Shown: positions 35,569 to 48,429 of the stretch, piece after piece
Position numbering within the stretch: position 1 is the first letter of the stretch
Layout: every line of letters starts with the position of its first letter
From: Artocarpus heterophyllus
Taxonomy: Eukaryota > Streptophyta > Magnoliopsida > Rosales > Moraceae
Reading direction: 5' to 3'
NCBI GenBank assembly: GCA_025403435.1
Contig: CM046345.1
Coordinates: 12,156,235-12,220,234, forward strand
Length of the DNA stretch: 64,000 nucleotides
Program-made: the position numbers and the translations under genes
The notes under the pieces: model-generated
What the model was told of the DNA's origin: nothing
Databases searched by the model: none
Seen by the model: only the letters and a program-made list of their open reading frames with translations

Positions 35569-37273
35569 TGTTAGAAATCGAGTATGCAGCGGGATTTTAA
35601 AAATTTTAAAATAAGAGTATTTTCTAAAACACAAGTGATATGTTATATACATAAATTAATGACATATCTTACTAACCTTTTGTATAAAGAAGTAGGCTTG
35701 AATCCATGTAAAGAAGAACGTTCTAGAAGAGCCTCAACTAACTGGTCTTCGTTGCTATTATCTATCCACGATCGGAGTGTGGGTCGTCCACGTCGTACAA
35801 CTCTTCCTCCAGTGACTCTCCCTCTAACCACTTGATAAGACCTAGAGCTAAAGTTCGTGATATTAAACAATAAATTCCAGGGAGTTTCAAAGTTTCTCAG
35901 ATAAGAATACTCACTCTATACTTCTCAACTGATCTAAATAATTGAGAAAACTCACCCCTTATTTATAGTGGTCGAATCTGGGGTTAATCCCTATCAGATA
36001 AGGCCTTAAAATTTGAATCTGGATCAACTTCTGATGAAAAACGCGTATATAGAATATCGTAGGATAATGTTGAACTTACTTCATCGGCAACCCGAGCTAA
36101 CTCATCGGCTTGCCAAACTTGCGATAATTTGATCCCTAAGAATATCATATTTTTCACCCGAGATTCTTAAATAGAGCCTCAGTTTTAATTCAAATAACCC
36201 AATAGAAAAGTTGTCTGATCAAAATAGTCATATATGGATAATTTAATAAAGCTAGCAAAAGAGACCCGATAGACTTATGTAATTCGAGCTCCTCTAATTA
36301 TAAAATACAATATTCCAGATACATATTTAAAATTATCAACTCTAACGCTACTCCACTAAAAGCTTAGAGCTACACTCTCGGACTATATAAAATTACGAAA
36401 CTTCAAATAAGCTATCTATCTATGACATATCATAATGTGTCACATCCCTATAGGATATTCATAATTGGCTTAAGGATAAATTCTGTTTTACTTTTTTGAT
36501 TATTTTATCTTATTTTTTGTTATCACACCATTAGAAAACTTACTATATAAAGACAGTATACCATTCGGTTACACCTATGTATCTAGATGGTTGAGCGATC
36601 TAGTCTTCTAATTACAGGATAATGCATACAAGAGAATATCATTAACTCTACAAAAAAGAGCTATGGATGCGATATCTATGAATAACAAGTCTACGCAATC
36701 AAGAGTCGTGTCTCTAGCGTACCTATATGCATACCATCTTAAAGTTAGGATGTCATTTTTTAGTACATCAAAAGACATAAGTCAAGAATATGGGCCCATT
36801 AGTGATTTTAGGATTAAAACACAACACATATGATTGTCTAAAGTGAATTGATTTGCACAAACAGAATTATTAATCCAAATAAATTCAACTTTATGTCCCG
36901 ATCTAATACATCATCACCTATGACAATGCACCAATGTTTCTATCGTAGAGTCTCATTTCGATGACCAAGACAAGCCATCTCTCGTTAGAGATGTAGACAA
37001 TATAACAATCTTAACATGAATAAAGCGCCTAACTTTATTCCCTCGATTGTGGATCTTATGATTTAGACCATCACCTTTAAGATTCATGCCTTTCGCATAA
37101 TCTGTCCATCATATGCACGATTCTTAAATGTTTAGATCGATAATCTCAGATTTTTGTTTGCTTATTATACATTCAACTAATATGAACATAAAGAGGACAG
37201 CATTTGGTATGTTGATAAAATATCTCTAAAAACATATTACAACATTTTACTCCTTATGGCACCATGTCTAACA
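35569..37273 (-). mobile_element. Copia-2 5' LTR
   Basis: 1,705 bp, TGTTAGACATGG to CGATTTCTAACA in element orientation. It is about 240 bp shorter than the 3' LTR, mainly through a deletion near 36245-36255 that removes the stretch found at about 23040-23230 of the 3' LTR. The divergence from the 3' LTR is plainly visible, so the element is old. Confidence 0.83.
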
Positions 37274-38017
37274 ATGTGGACGATCGGCAGGCTGTCAGAA
37301 ATTCCCTTTCTGACCTTGTTTGGCAGGCCAAAATAGGACATTCAGCAAGCCAAATTGGGGCCATCGGCAGGCCGAAGTAAGGCATTCGGTAGGCCATTTA
37401 GGGAGGTCTAAGAGGCTATCTCTAGGCACTATGTTTGGCAGGCCGATACAGGGTATTCGACAGGCCAATCCTGAATAGTCGGTGGGCCGATCTGTCTTGA
37501 TCAGAAATTGCATGGCATGTTTTCAAAATTCAGTTTCTACAAAAACTTTAAATAATTTTAGTCTGTATTTTGAATAACATCTAAGTTTAAAAACAATTTT
37601 AGAATATAGAAAACACATATGCAACAAGTTTTAACTCAATTTGTGAATGCATGTGTGTATGTGGATTGAGCTTGCATTGACTATATATCATTTAAAAGAT
37701 TTTGCTCACTTACATTAAGACTTAAAGTAAATAATAACTTGTAATCTTTGAGTCTTTGTGAGTCCAATCCTCTGCTTGCTTTTTCTTGTGATTTAATTCA
37801 TGCTTATTCTTCAAGTCTCGGTAATTGATTCGTCCTTGCATTTAATCACTTATGAGTCTTGATAGTAAATTCTTTCGATTATCTTGTGATGCTAGAAATA
37901 ATACCACTAAATTGCTTTACATATTCAAGATAAATTATTAGTGATTAAGCAATAAATTATTTGTTGTCATCAAAACAAAAACAAATATTTCATTTAAAAC
38001 CTACATCAAGTACATCA
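37274..38017 (-). mobile_element. Outer LTR-like repeat, right part
   Basis: Continues the sequence interrupted at 22330. It begins with the second ATGTG and a strong motif cluster (37281-37495). On the minus strand it starts TGATGTAC or TGATGTAGG, followed by TTTTGATGACAACAAATAA, the usual 5' end of a widespread plant LTR type. With the left part this gives an LTR of about 1.68 kb. Its flanks (ATGAA left, AGCAC or AGTAC right) do not match, so it may be a solo LTR with decayed flanks or one end of a larger element. Confidence 0.5.
37281..37495 (+). repeat. TCGGCAGGCCGA motif cluster, outer LTR
   Basis: About nine copies, including ATCGGCAGGCTG, TTTGGCAGGCCAAAA, ATCGGCAGGCCGAAG, TTCGGTAGGCCATT, TTTGGCAGGCCGAT, TTCGACAGGCCAAT and GTCGGTGGGCCGAT, spaced roughly 20-35 bp. 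Confidence 0.75.
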
Positions 38018-40679
38018 AGCACTGGGTGAAGAAGCAAGATGGCTTGCTCAGATTCGAGAAGAATTTCCTTAAAAGCTCACTGAATCTCTACAATTGTGCC
38101 CCTCTCAATTGTGCCCCTCTCAAGCTCTCTTTCACCTTCGTCCACTACGAATTTGATGTCGCACATGCTAGGGTCATTGAAGCATGTAAATTTAGTTCTC
38201 TCAAGCTCTTTTTCCATCAAACCAAACGTCACCTAGTTAGTACCTGAGTGATAATTCTAACTATGCTAGCTAGCTTCCATAAATAGCCATCCACCACTAT
38301 AGATCTATAGGTGTTCTCAATTTTTTTTTTTAATTTTGTTTTGTAAATTGTTTATAGTGGAACATGTTTCTTCCTTTGCAAACCTGTGGTAATATTGGAA
38401 CTTTTTTTATTTCTCGGTATTGATCATTTGAAGATGTACTTGGTATTGTAGATTTGTGCGAAGAAAAATACGACAAGAAATTTGTGTGACATTGACGATA
38501 TATGCTCACGAGGATGTTGCTGAACAGGGAGGGAGGTTGCCAAGGTTTTTTTTTGTTTTAGATTTAGTTTTCCTAATTTTCTTTTGGCAATCTATTTTTT
38601 TGGGTAAAATTTGTGTAGTTTTTTTAGTAGTTTAGTTTTTTGGATGTGAATTTTTTTGGGTAATATGTTGATTTGGTATGAAAGATTGTGTGTTTATGTG
38701 TGTGCTTTGTTTTTGTTTTTTGTTTTTTTAATTAATTTTTTTTGTTAATCTTGTGTATTATATGGATTTTTTTTTTGTATTTTAGTAGTTTGATTTTTTT
38801 GTGCTTTTAAGTTGATTTCAAAATTAATATGGTAGATTTATTATTGAGAAAATTACATATTATGTCGCACTTTTAAAAGTTAGGTTTATTCATGTTACAT
38901 TTGAAAAAAGTTATATTACGTTAATATTTATATTATGTGTTAAGTTATGCCATAAATGAAGATGTGTAATATTTATAAAAAGTAAATCTTAACAGATTGC
39001 ATATATGAAAATTCCCCTTGATTATTATGGAATCAATTGGTGTTGGAGATAATCATCGATGTGTCTTGAAAAGGCAAAGTAGTTTGGTAGATTATCTCCG
39101 AGAATCTAGTATATTACTCTTCGATAATCAAAGGCAAAGACGACAGGCATATGCTGAAAAGATACGCACCGGTATTGAAATGGAAAAAATTACTGAATTC
39201 ATTTAAAAATTTAAAATAATCTAATAGAGTACCTGTATTAATCTACCAGATTACTCCTTGGCATCAAGCAATCGGTCACGACACCTCATTGGTATCAGCA
39301 ATCTAATAGAGTACCGGTGTCAAACTACCAGGTTTCCTGTTCTACAAATTTGAAATTGTTCGATCTATTTAATTGCAACTTTATACTGCAATCCCAGATA
39401 GTTACTGTTGACTTTAGTGGCATCTTTTAGATTACCGATGATAATCTAAGCAATTACTTTGGTCGGTCTTGGAAATTTGACAAAAATATACCTTATAGTT
39501 GACGTTTTATTTGTCCACCAATGCAGCAGAAAATCGAAACTTCAATGAATTCGATAGCAATCCAAAGTGGAATGGCACTCATTGGCGTCATCGCATTCCA
39601 CAAGTTTTTTCATGTATATTCATACCAAAAGATTTTTGACAATGTATTGTGTACATAGGAGTGACATATGCAGCAAAGTCGATTGTTTTCTTCCTTGAAG
39701 CCTAGGATTTTTGTCGCTATATATAGAATCACGACTATGTCCTAAATATATGCCTTGCATTGTTTTCCTATTTTCTGATAAATTACTATCAAGAATCACA
39801 GGCAAACCAATTATTCTTATAAAATCTGTTTTATTATTTTACACCCCATCTCAAACTCAAAAATTAACAAATTCCCTTAATTTATATCAAATATGACACA
39901 AAGTACAAAATATTCATTTCCTTAATTTATCCAAACAATCGCAAAATCTACATTCCCTTAAAAAAAAAAAAAAAAAAAAACTCAAGATCACGGATTATCA
40001 AGAAAACTTCCGAAAAAAAATTAGTGGCAAAAGAGAAAAAATTGCGAGTTCTTTTGATCATGTAGGTTATCAGGGACATATGCAGTATAGTTGTCATTGA
40101 AGATACTTTTTTTTTTTTTTCCTTTTGTGTTTCAAGGGAAACAAATTAACTAGATGAAATATATACTACATCCGTAATTTCTTCAACGACAACAATTTTT
40201 AGGAAAAAGGAAAAATGAATTTATTTTATGGCATTCTAATTTCTTCAAACACTAATATTTTTCACACCTTATCCTATAATTCTTTTAAGAAAAACGAGGG
40301 GATAGAATTTTTTTAGTTTGATTGTTTGTGTATTTCTTGCTTTTTCTTTTTTCTTTTTTTTTTGGCTAAAATGATGGTTGATGGGAAAATCCTCTGGAGT
40401 TTTTGGATCGATAAAAGCAGGTATATTTTGTCTATAACCAAATATATTGTCATCGTTCAATTAGTTTTTATATATTTATGTTTTTCCCAAAAAAAAAAAA
40501 AAAAACTTATATATATATATTCTCCGAATTCTCATATCGTTAAAACTAGTGGAGACAAACGCGAACAATTGTAGATGAGAAACTAGTAAGGCGTCATCGC
40601 CACACATTACTTGGCAACAAGATTTCATTTTCCCAATCCAGTGAAGATCAGAAAACTATAACACTCGATAGTGAGTGTG

Positions 40680-40715
<36 letters not shown>

Positions 40716-41960
40716 GTGTTTGCAAATGACAAAAACGATATATGGATGCAACTTGCAAAGAGCAAGACAAAATAAATTGGTGTAAACAACACGTGAGACA
40801 CGTTTTCATGCATAGAATAATCATAATAAAACAAAAAGTGAGATACATAATCAGTTCAAAACAGTTATTGTAATGTGTAATGCATGATAATATTTGATAT
40901 CATTTATGTGTGTGTGTGTGTATGTATATATGTATGTAAGAGAGCAAAGGATGATTATGAAGTGATTAGCAGTTTAAGTTATAGGTCAATAAACACAAGG
41001 TAGGATATTCATATAATTTCAATTAAAAAAAGATAGGATATATTCATATACAGATCACAGATGTTAATATTATTCGCAGGAGATTTGTCCTTTAAATTCA
41101 GACTAACTGCGGATATACACAAATTATTGTTAGAATGTGTCAAATATTGAAAATAAAAAAAATATATATTCTACTGATTATGATGTTTTCATCTTATCTC
41201 AGTTTACAAGTCATTTTTTTAATATAATTTATGAATCTTTGAATTTTTAATTTTTAAAGCAAATATTATGATTCGACGTTTAAAAACACATGTTACACAC
41301 CTTCGGAAAACACAACATGATCTTTTATTTAAAAAAAAGAGGAGAAACAATTGTAAGGGAATTTTCTGTGATTATCCATTGTATTTTAACTTGACTAGAA
41401 CCGACCACTGAATAGGAGCCACGCACTGATCACTCAATCTCCAGCGGGACATTTGTCAGATTAGGCCATTTTGGATGTCTTTTCGTTCCTTTTTCTTATT
41501 TCTTTTTTTTTAAAAAAATTTTTTTGGCCATATATGCCTTCATCCTCCTTAAAAAAAAAGTTTCAAATTTTTTTATAAAAGTTAAATATTAAAAAACAAA
41601 GACAAATAAACGGTATTTCTCAAATTGACCCGTTTCGAAGATTAAAGAAAGCCCAAGCACAATAGAAAGCATATCCAAATTAGGGTCAATTTGAGAAATA
41701 TCACTTCAATGTATTGTTTTTCAATTTTATATCTTTTATGAAAATGTTTGAAAAACATTACTTTCTATAAATATAAAATCATTAATATTCTCAAGAATTT
41801 TGGGTTAAGACTAAGAAAATATGTGTTATTTAAATATATTTTGACCTTTTAAGTTAAAAAAATAATATAGATCAAAAAGATGAGGAAAAAAAAGAGGGTA
41901 AAACAAAATAGTGATATACCATCTAATTTACTCTTCAATCCATCCTTGTATCCATCGTGT
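38018..41960. other. AT-rich intergenic DNA
   Basis: No gene I can support. The stretch 38026-38247 is less AT-rich and open, and has a 15-bp internal duplication (AATTGTGCCCCTCTC twice), but its product is not recognisable. Other contents are long T-rich stretches (38310-38820), an imperfect direct repeat of ATCTAATAGAGTACC (about 39218 and 39301), A- and T-runs (39960, 40109, 40490) and microsatellites (GT at about 40675 and 40905; TA at about 40690-40713). Confidence 0.5.
41615..41699. repeat. 17-bp perfect inverted repeat
   Basis: ATTTCTCAAATTGACCC at 41615-41631 and its exact complement at 41683-41699 flank a loop of about 51 bp. It could be a very short MITE or a hairpin. No target duplication is evident. 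Confidence 0.7.
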
Positions 41961-41969
41961 GATGAAGAG

Positions 41970-42135
41970 CTTTATAAGGTGTTTGAAAGAGTAGTGAGAA
42001 CCGTTGGTTAGAACCATTTTTGTTGTAGGATGTGAAAGCTTTACACTGTAGCAATTTTTTTTATTGTTAATGTAGCATGTGAGAGTTTTACATTGTTTAT
42101 AACTGAAAAAGTAGTATAAACTACTTTTGCCAAAC
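41970..42135. repeat. MITE-like repeat (same family as intron 8)
   Basis: Contains AGCTTTACACTGTAGCA and TGTAGCATGTGAGAGTTTTAC, the inverted partner words of 16260-16330, and ends near TTTGCCAAACAGG. Confidence 0.5.
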
Positions 42136-42889
42136 AGGATTAGTTGTTTTAGGCAAACACGGGTATGTCTAGTTTTCTTTATAATTATATATTATTTATT
42201 TGAATATAATTAGGAAAGTATATTTTTTCCGTTATCTTATGATTAAAACATGAGATAAAGTCCAGGCAACATTTAATAACCATATACCGGCCACATCATT
42301 ATGTGATTTAAAAAATTTCAAGGTTATTTCATTCTGGAACTTTCTTTTAAATTTGAAGAAATTTGCCACAATCATGAAGCTAAAAAAAATTCCCACCACA
42401 TGGATTGACAGGGGAAAAAAATTGGAGAAAAAAATAAATTGACTTTATATAGTCCGTTTGGCATGATATACAGCGTGGACCTTTATTATTGATGAAATCG
42501 ACATCACCAGGATATTTCTTTATCATAATCTAGAAGGTCGATATTGCTGATTATATATTAAGATAATTATTGATTTCTACTCTTTTCTTTCCCCCTTCTC
42601 TCTCTAGTATTAAGATAAATATTTTTTTAACTTATAGGTGGGAGCCTCGAATTATTGCTTATCCTATGTATATTATACTTTAAAAAAAATTATCTAGTCA
42701 CTTATATTCTTCACTCATCATTATTTTTTATTATTTTTTTCTAATTATCTATATCCTTAATTGCCTCAACCTTTGCCAACTAATTTCTCAGCTTGGATTA
42801 ATATCCTCAATCCCCAAATACTAATTTGCACGTTGGGTGGTATAAGCACTTAGAATGACACTAGGAATATTATACCCAATTTTTCTTGG

Positions 42890-42975
42890 CTATCGTCGTA
42901 AGTATAGCCTAATGGTAAAACTATATTTGCCTCTACTATAAAGCGAAGAGTTCGAGTTTCATCTCTAAGCTTTAG
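42890..42975 (+). repeat. SINE-like sequence with Pol III boxes
   Basis: TATAGCCTAATGGTAAAACT resembles a tRNA A box and GAGTTCGAGTTTC, about 45 bp later, resembles a B box, as in tRNA-derived plant SINEs. A MITE-like repeat follows directly from about 42985. Ends are not defined. Confidence 0.42.
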
Positions 42976-42984
42976 CCTGTTTGA

Positions 42985-43130
42985 TAAAGTTGGGTCTAAT
43001 CAACTTTTCAGTTATAAATAGTGTAAAACTCTCACATACTACAGTAAAAAAGAAAAAATTTGCTATAGCGTAAAGCTCTTATATGTTACTGTATTTACAA
43101 TTCTAATAAATGGTTCTAACGACCAGCCAA
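42985..43130. repeat. MITE-like repeat (same family as intron 8)
   Basis: GTGTAAAACTCTCACATACT and GCGTAAAGCTCTTATATGTT, with CCTGTTTGATAAAGTT at one end and GGTTCTAACGACCAGCCAAAC at the other. Confidence 0.5.
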
Positions 43131-44784
43131 ACATCTTATCTTATGTATACTACAATTTTGGAAAATTACATACACAATTATATTCTTCACTCATTATTGT
43201 TTTATTATTATTTTTATTATTTTAATATCTATATCCTTAATTGTCTCAACCTTCGCCAGCTAATTTCTCTAATAGTTGGGTATAGGTCAGCTTCGACTAT
43301 TAATCTACTCCATCCCCATTCCATTTTAGGAACAGCCCGGGCAGGGTCCATCTGAATGTGGATTTTATGTTTGCTATATCCCCTCCACACCCCACAAAAA
43401 ATACATAAAAAATAATAATAAATAAATAAATTTGTACTTATTAAGGTAAATTTACAGTTATGACCTCCGAAGACATACAGTTATTTCTCTTTGGCCTATA
43501 AGGTTAATGAAACACAATTTCAAAAACCTAAAAAAGCAGAAGCATGCGTCAAGCAAAAAATATAAACAAAATGTCGATCACCGCCACGACACCGACGCAA
43601 AATTGAAACCAAAAGAGACGCCTTGAAAAAAACAGAAATGAAAGTTGAAAAATACGGAAGTGGGAAGGAAATTACCGAAACAATCATTCCTATCTACGTT
43701 AAATAAGAGGGCTGCAACATTAATTGTCAAAAAAAGAAGCAGAGTTGATGAGATTGCTAGCGGGTGTGAACTTAGTTAGAATGTGTTAGTTGTTTTTAAT
43801 ATTGCCTCTGACTTTACTTAAAAAAATTAAATAAAAGCATAAAAATTTAGATATGGAAAAAATTATATAAGAAATGTATTCAAATGTGCAAATCCAAGGA
43901 TAATTATAGACGTATTTATAATATCACTTTGAAATGGACAAATTTAGACACACAAACTTCTAAAAATGGAAAATTTGTGTATTTATTTCGATAATTAAAC
44001 CATTCAATAAACTAATTAATTAAGATGGTAAATAAAATAAATTAATTAGATGCGGTGCATAGCATTAAAATAAATATAAATAGGATAGGGAACGAGGTTG
44101 AGAAATTTAAAGGAAAAAAATTATTTTTTGATATTCTTTCTTGTTGTATTTCTCAATTCCTTTTGATCACCTCTAAATTTCGAGTCACGTGTGCAGTATC
44201 AATTATATATTAATACTCTTTTATCTTTCTCCTTCATATTCAAGATAAAATAGGACTTGAAAAAGAATCAAGATCTATTGTTTTATTTTCCTATTTATTT
44301 TAGTTGTCTCCTAGTTAAATTTTGATACTTTAAGAGAATTGTGAAGTTAATTTTAATATTTAAGTCCTATTTATATATTTAGATAATTAAGTTTGAATAA
44401 TATGTCGAACAAATTTTGAGAAAACAACCAAAGAACAAAAAAATAGAATAACAGATTTTGAGTCTTGATAAAATGTCAAGTTCACTAGTATAATCAAAGC
44501 ACAATAAGCACATTAATGAGGGATTTACTAATATTTATATTGGAGCTACCTTATCCTTTCTTGCTCAACAAGATGCAGAAGCAGGACCACAGCTTTTGGA
44601 TTGATGCAAATTAAATTAGTTAGCGGGGACATATGCCATGCATGTGAAGGTATGCTTTTGCTGTTTACCTTTATTGTTTGAGAACGACAACTGCCTCCTC
44701 TATAAATCCTTTAACCGCTCTATATATTTACTTAGGGAGTTCTTATTGCAGGACATATATGCATTTTTATTTTATCGATAGATA

Positions 44785-44925
44785 TTGATATGTTATTGTT
44801 GGGTTAATATTTTAACAGTTTGATCTATAAAAATCGACGTAAAAAAATTATAACGGATGACATAGCGTTGTTTTTAGTAATAAATCACACCGTTAAAAAG
44901 TTAATCCAATAACAATACATATTAG
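44785..44925. repeat. MITE candidate, about 140 bp
   Basis: Imperfect inverted repeats of about 30 bp: TATTGTTGGGTTAATATTTTAAC on the left, against the complement of GTTAAAAAGTTAATCCAATA on the right. Confidence 0.55.
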
Positions 44926-45350
44926 TAGGTAAAATACGTGTACTATTATAAGCATTTGGTTAGGGATTTTACTATGCAGTTTTGAGGTGTTTTTGGGAAG
45001 TTCAGATAGACTTAATTAAATTAATTAAGAAATTTGTAGTCATTATCTTAATTTAGTGATAATTTGTCATACCTACAATGTTAAGATCCTGAGAAAACCC
45101 TCAATCTTAAAGCAAAGAAAAAAAAAATCAACCATCTTAAATTGAGACAATTTTAAAGATTTAATGGTTTAATAACCTGTTATCTTTTAAATGTCCAAGT
45201 TTTATGTCTTCTCTTCCAATCTTTATCTTAAGTTTTGAAAATCCTTTCCATAGGAGAGAGATCTTTGTAGGATCTGTTCTTTTTCTTTTATTTTATTTTG
45301 TAGCTTAGTTTCACGACAAATACTTAGATCCTATAATATAAGCACTATAA

Positions 45351-45495
45351 GCACAATAGTGTTGGTCCACTCGCAATGTTTATTCCACTTTAATTTTTTT
45401 TTGGCCGCCGCCACCGCCGTCCCGCCGCCAATATCAGCACTCTGAGCACAATAGTGTTGGACCACTCACAATGTTTATTCCAGTTTAATTTTTTA
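45351..45495 (+). repeat. Tandem duplication, period 95 bp
   Basis: AGCACAATAGTGTTGG, then CCACTC, then CAATGTTTATTCCA and TTTAATTTTT occur twice, 95 bp apart, separated by a GCCGCCGCCACCGCCG stretch. Confidence 0.85.
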
Positions 45496-46064
45496 TTCGG
45501 CCCCCATCAGCATTTAGAGCTGATTAATGAATTTTTTTTATTTTTTTTCTTTTCTTTCTCCGCGTGATTCATGTCGTTGTTGTGCAAGTCTTTGCCCGGA
45601 ATCCGCTATTTCGCCGGTACGGGACGGACGCGTGAAGACCGTCAGATTGCTGACCGAAGACAAAAGACGCGGCCCAGATTGAGTTAACTGAAACAGAAGT
45701 AAACGGCTCTCTCTCAACCGCTAGACGAGTCTCCTGCCAAAGAAATTTTCTTAGATCTTTTAAATTCTCAAATTATATAATTCATGAAAAAATGGAGGGT
45801 CTAATTTGTGTTTTTCTTTTTGCTCGCTATGGTCATCACTATCTAATTTGTTATCAAGTATGAATAATCTTACATTTTTGGACTCATTTTTTAACTCACA
45901 TAACGAAGGGCACAAAAAATAATTTACCGTACATTATTTTCAACTATAAATATTATATTATTGTGATTATGACTAAATTTGAAGAGGGGCTCCCCCACAT
46001 CCAACACACACACACAATGAACATAAAATAGTACTGCGTAATTAGTTAGATAAAAAACGGATAA

Positions 46065-47335
46065 ATCAATGAATGATCCCTCAACTCTTTTCTCTTTCTC
46101 GAATTAGCGTTTATGGTTGATCTTATCCCATAAATAGTTTGTGAACTCAAAAATCTTAATGAACCATTCATTTGTTAAAATTTGGATGAAAACCGTCAAA
46201 TTTTGCCTTATAAGAAATCTCTAACCTATCTTCTCTTTCTATAAACAGTATTTATACGTTAAAAGTTGTAGTAAATTTAGTCTCCAAATAAAAATGCTAA
46301 AATTAGATCTTGTGCCAATAAATAGATAAAAAAAATGTTAAATATAAGAAGCTGTACCAAATGTAGTCCCTTACTAAAAAAATGTCAAAATTAGTTTTTT
46401 ACTACATATATATATATTTTATGTTTATTAATATGATGGGGTCAAATATAATCACTAAGAAAAAATTATCAAATTTACATATGTCAATTAAATATGGGTA
46501 CCAAGAAAATACTACATGAAAATAGAAAATTACAATACTTGCTCATCTGTCTAAAAATAGAAATAATATGCGATAAAGAGAAAGAGCTACATGTGAATAT
46601 GATAAGGATTTTGAGTTATCAACGTTATTCAATTACTGTACTGGCATAATAAAGCTGCTACAGGTTTTGTTATTTGCAAAATTGGATGCATATCTTGATA
46701 TATACCAGAGGAGTGACTATGATGTACCACTATTGTTTACTGAATGGAGAGGTTAGCATGAGATATAGGAGCTGCTAGGAACGTTATAGAATGGACTGTT
46801 TCTGGGATCGTATCAGTAATTTGCTGTTTATACATTTTTAATATTTAGTTTGTTGCTGCATTTTGATCACTGGTAAAATGCCCTTTGAATGAATGGATGA
46901 TCTCAGAGAACTATTTATGTATTTATTTACATATGTGATCTTGATAAATTTTTTGGTACTCATATTTGACCAATCATCTTAGCAAATGCAAAATATGTGT
47001 ACTAAAAGAAATATTTTGACATTTATTTTAGTTAGGAACTAGATTTAGTACAACTTCCTGATTTTAATATTTTCTATCTATTTATTTGACACAAAAACTA
47101 ATTTTGGCATTTTTTTATTTAGAGGCTAAATTTAATACAACTTTTAACATAGAGATTATATGTTGAGATAAGATAGTTTAAGGATTTTTTACAAGGCAAA
47201 ATTAACGGTTTTCATTAAAAGTTTAGCTAAGGGACTATTCTTGATATTCCTTTTAAGTTTATGTATAGGACAAAATTGATTATAATGACTAATTTTAAAG
47301 AGAGAAAAGAGTTCTAATAGTATTTATGGATATTT
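46065..47335. mobile_element. Long inverted-repeat element (MULE or foldback type)
   Basis: The arms at about 46065-46510 and 46945-47335 are imperfect inverted copies. For example, GTTAAAAGTTGTAGTAAATT at about 46259 matches the complement of the sequence near 47145, and AACTCTTTTCTCT near 46082 matches the complement near 47310. The arms look about 75-80% alike by eye. The core (about 46515-46940) is more complex and shows no transposase. It is non-autonomous; family assignment rests only on the long TIRs. Confidence 0.6.
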
Positions 47336-47689
47336 ATTCCAAAAAATATGTATGTAAGTTTATAAAAGAGAAAAACAAAGGGACAAATAGTTACAAAATA
47401 AAAAGAGAATTATCGGATTTTAAATATTTATCATTATAGTTCGAAGCTTTTATTTAATTTGAGCTCCTTCAATAAAATTTCTGGATACGTCCTCAAATGC
47501 ACAAGTATACTTATTTTGGTCAGGGGTTTGACCCCTAATCCCTGCAAAATCTCAATTTTTCTAGTTAAGATCGATGTCTTGTAGACCTTTGATGTTTGTT
47601 AAACTTTCTCATTCCTATTTAAGGGGGAAAAAAAAGTAAGTGATAGATAATTATGCAGGAATATTCATGATGACAGACGATAGCTTTGT

Positions 47690-47825
47690 TTGTTAACGTT
47701 GTTTTAACTATATAGTTGATACAATGTAAAATTTTACTATAAAATAAAAATAGACTATAATACTGTAAAGCTCTTATGTACTACAATCAATTTATTCTTT
47801 TGGTTTTAACTATGCTACCAAATGT
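47690..47825. repeat. MITE-like repeat (same family as intron 8)
   Basis: Contains ACTGTAAAGCTCTTATGTACTAC and GATACAATGTAAAATTTTAC in the same arrangement as the copies at 42985 and 16190; more diverged. Confidence 0.42.
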
Positions 47826-48429
47826 ATTCTACATTCCAATTGTATTTTCTTTTCATTAAGCCAAAAGAAAAAAAAAATGTTGATTTTTTTTGTAAATGAT
47901 TAAGAAGTTCATCCAATCCCATGCACCTCGGCACGTGGGTGATGGTGAGAACGCTTGGAATAATCAAGCCCAGACAGGGATAAGCATATGCTCCAGGAAT
48001 TTACGACCAAAGACGTTGTTTTCATCCACGGCAGTTGTCATACCCTAAAGCCGACTTAAGTATTTGCTCAAGAAAAGAAGAAAACGACAACATGCCCAAA
48101 ACGACGAACGTCGATTATTCAATATTTAATCAAGAAATGCGACAGTTCATACTCTGTACAGCACAGGTGTGCCATCACAGCATCAAAGTGGACAAGTTGC
48201 TCTTTTTTGCCTTTTCGTCACCCCAAAAAAGGAGATAAAAACATTAATGCACGCCAAACATGGCACTGACCAGGAAAAAAAGAACGTGATTCACGTGATC
48301 ACATAGAATTGCATACATATAAAAACGATTGCCATGCAATGTATAAGAATTCGGACACGTGAATAATTCATATTATGTACGGCCAGTGTTTTTCTTTTGG
48401 TGAAACCCTTTGGTATTCGGGCCCACCAT

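Larger units (their letters stand above)
22331..37273 (-). mobile_element. Copia-2, nested copia element with ATGTG target duplication
   Basis: Ty1/copia element on the minus strand, homologous to Copia-1 through LTR, leader and pol. The 3' LTR (22331-24273) and 5' LTR (35569-37273) are directly flanked by ATGTG at 22326-22330 and ATGTG at 37274-37278. This proves the two outer pieces belong to one insertion despite the roughly 8.4 kb of gypsy sequence (25903-34304) between them. The remaining internal parts are the leader (34309-35568) and the 3' half of pol (24288-25902). About 2.6 kb of gag, protease and integrase, judged against Copia-1, is missing. Confidence 0.85.
43131..46060. other. 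AT-rich intergenic DNA
   Basis: No gene seen. A tandem repeat is at 45351-45495, an inverted-repeat MITE candidate at 44785-44925, and a short GC-rich island at about 45595-45720 that has no open frame of interest. Confidence 0.5.

Noticed and set aside
38026..38247. 73-codon open frame in less AT-rich DNA
   Set aside because: No recognisable domain, no splice partners and no homologous copy in the window. It could be a fragment of an old gene, but this cannot be supported.
40326..40574. 82-codon open frame
   Set aside because: Built from T- and A-runs and a TA microsatellite; no supporting features.
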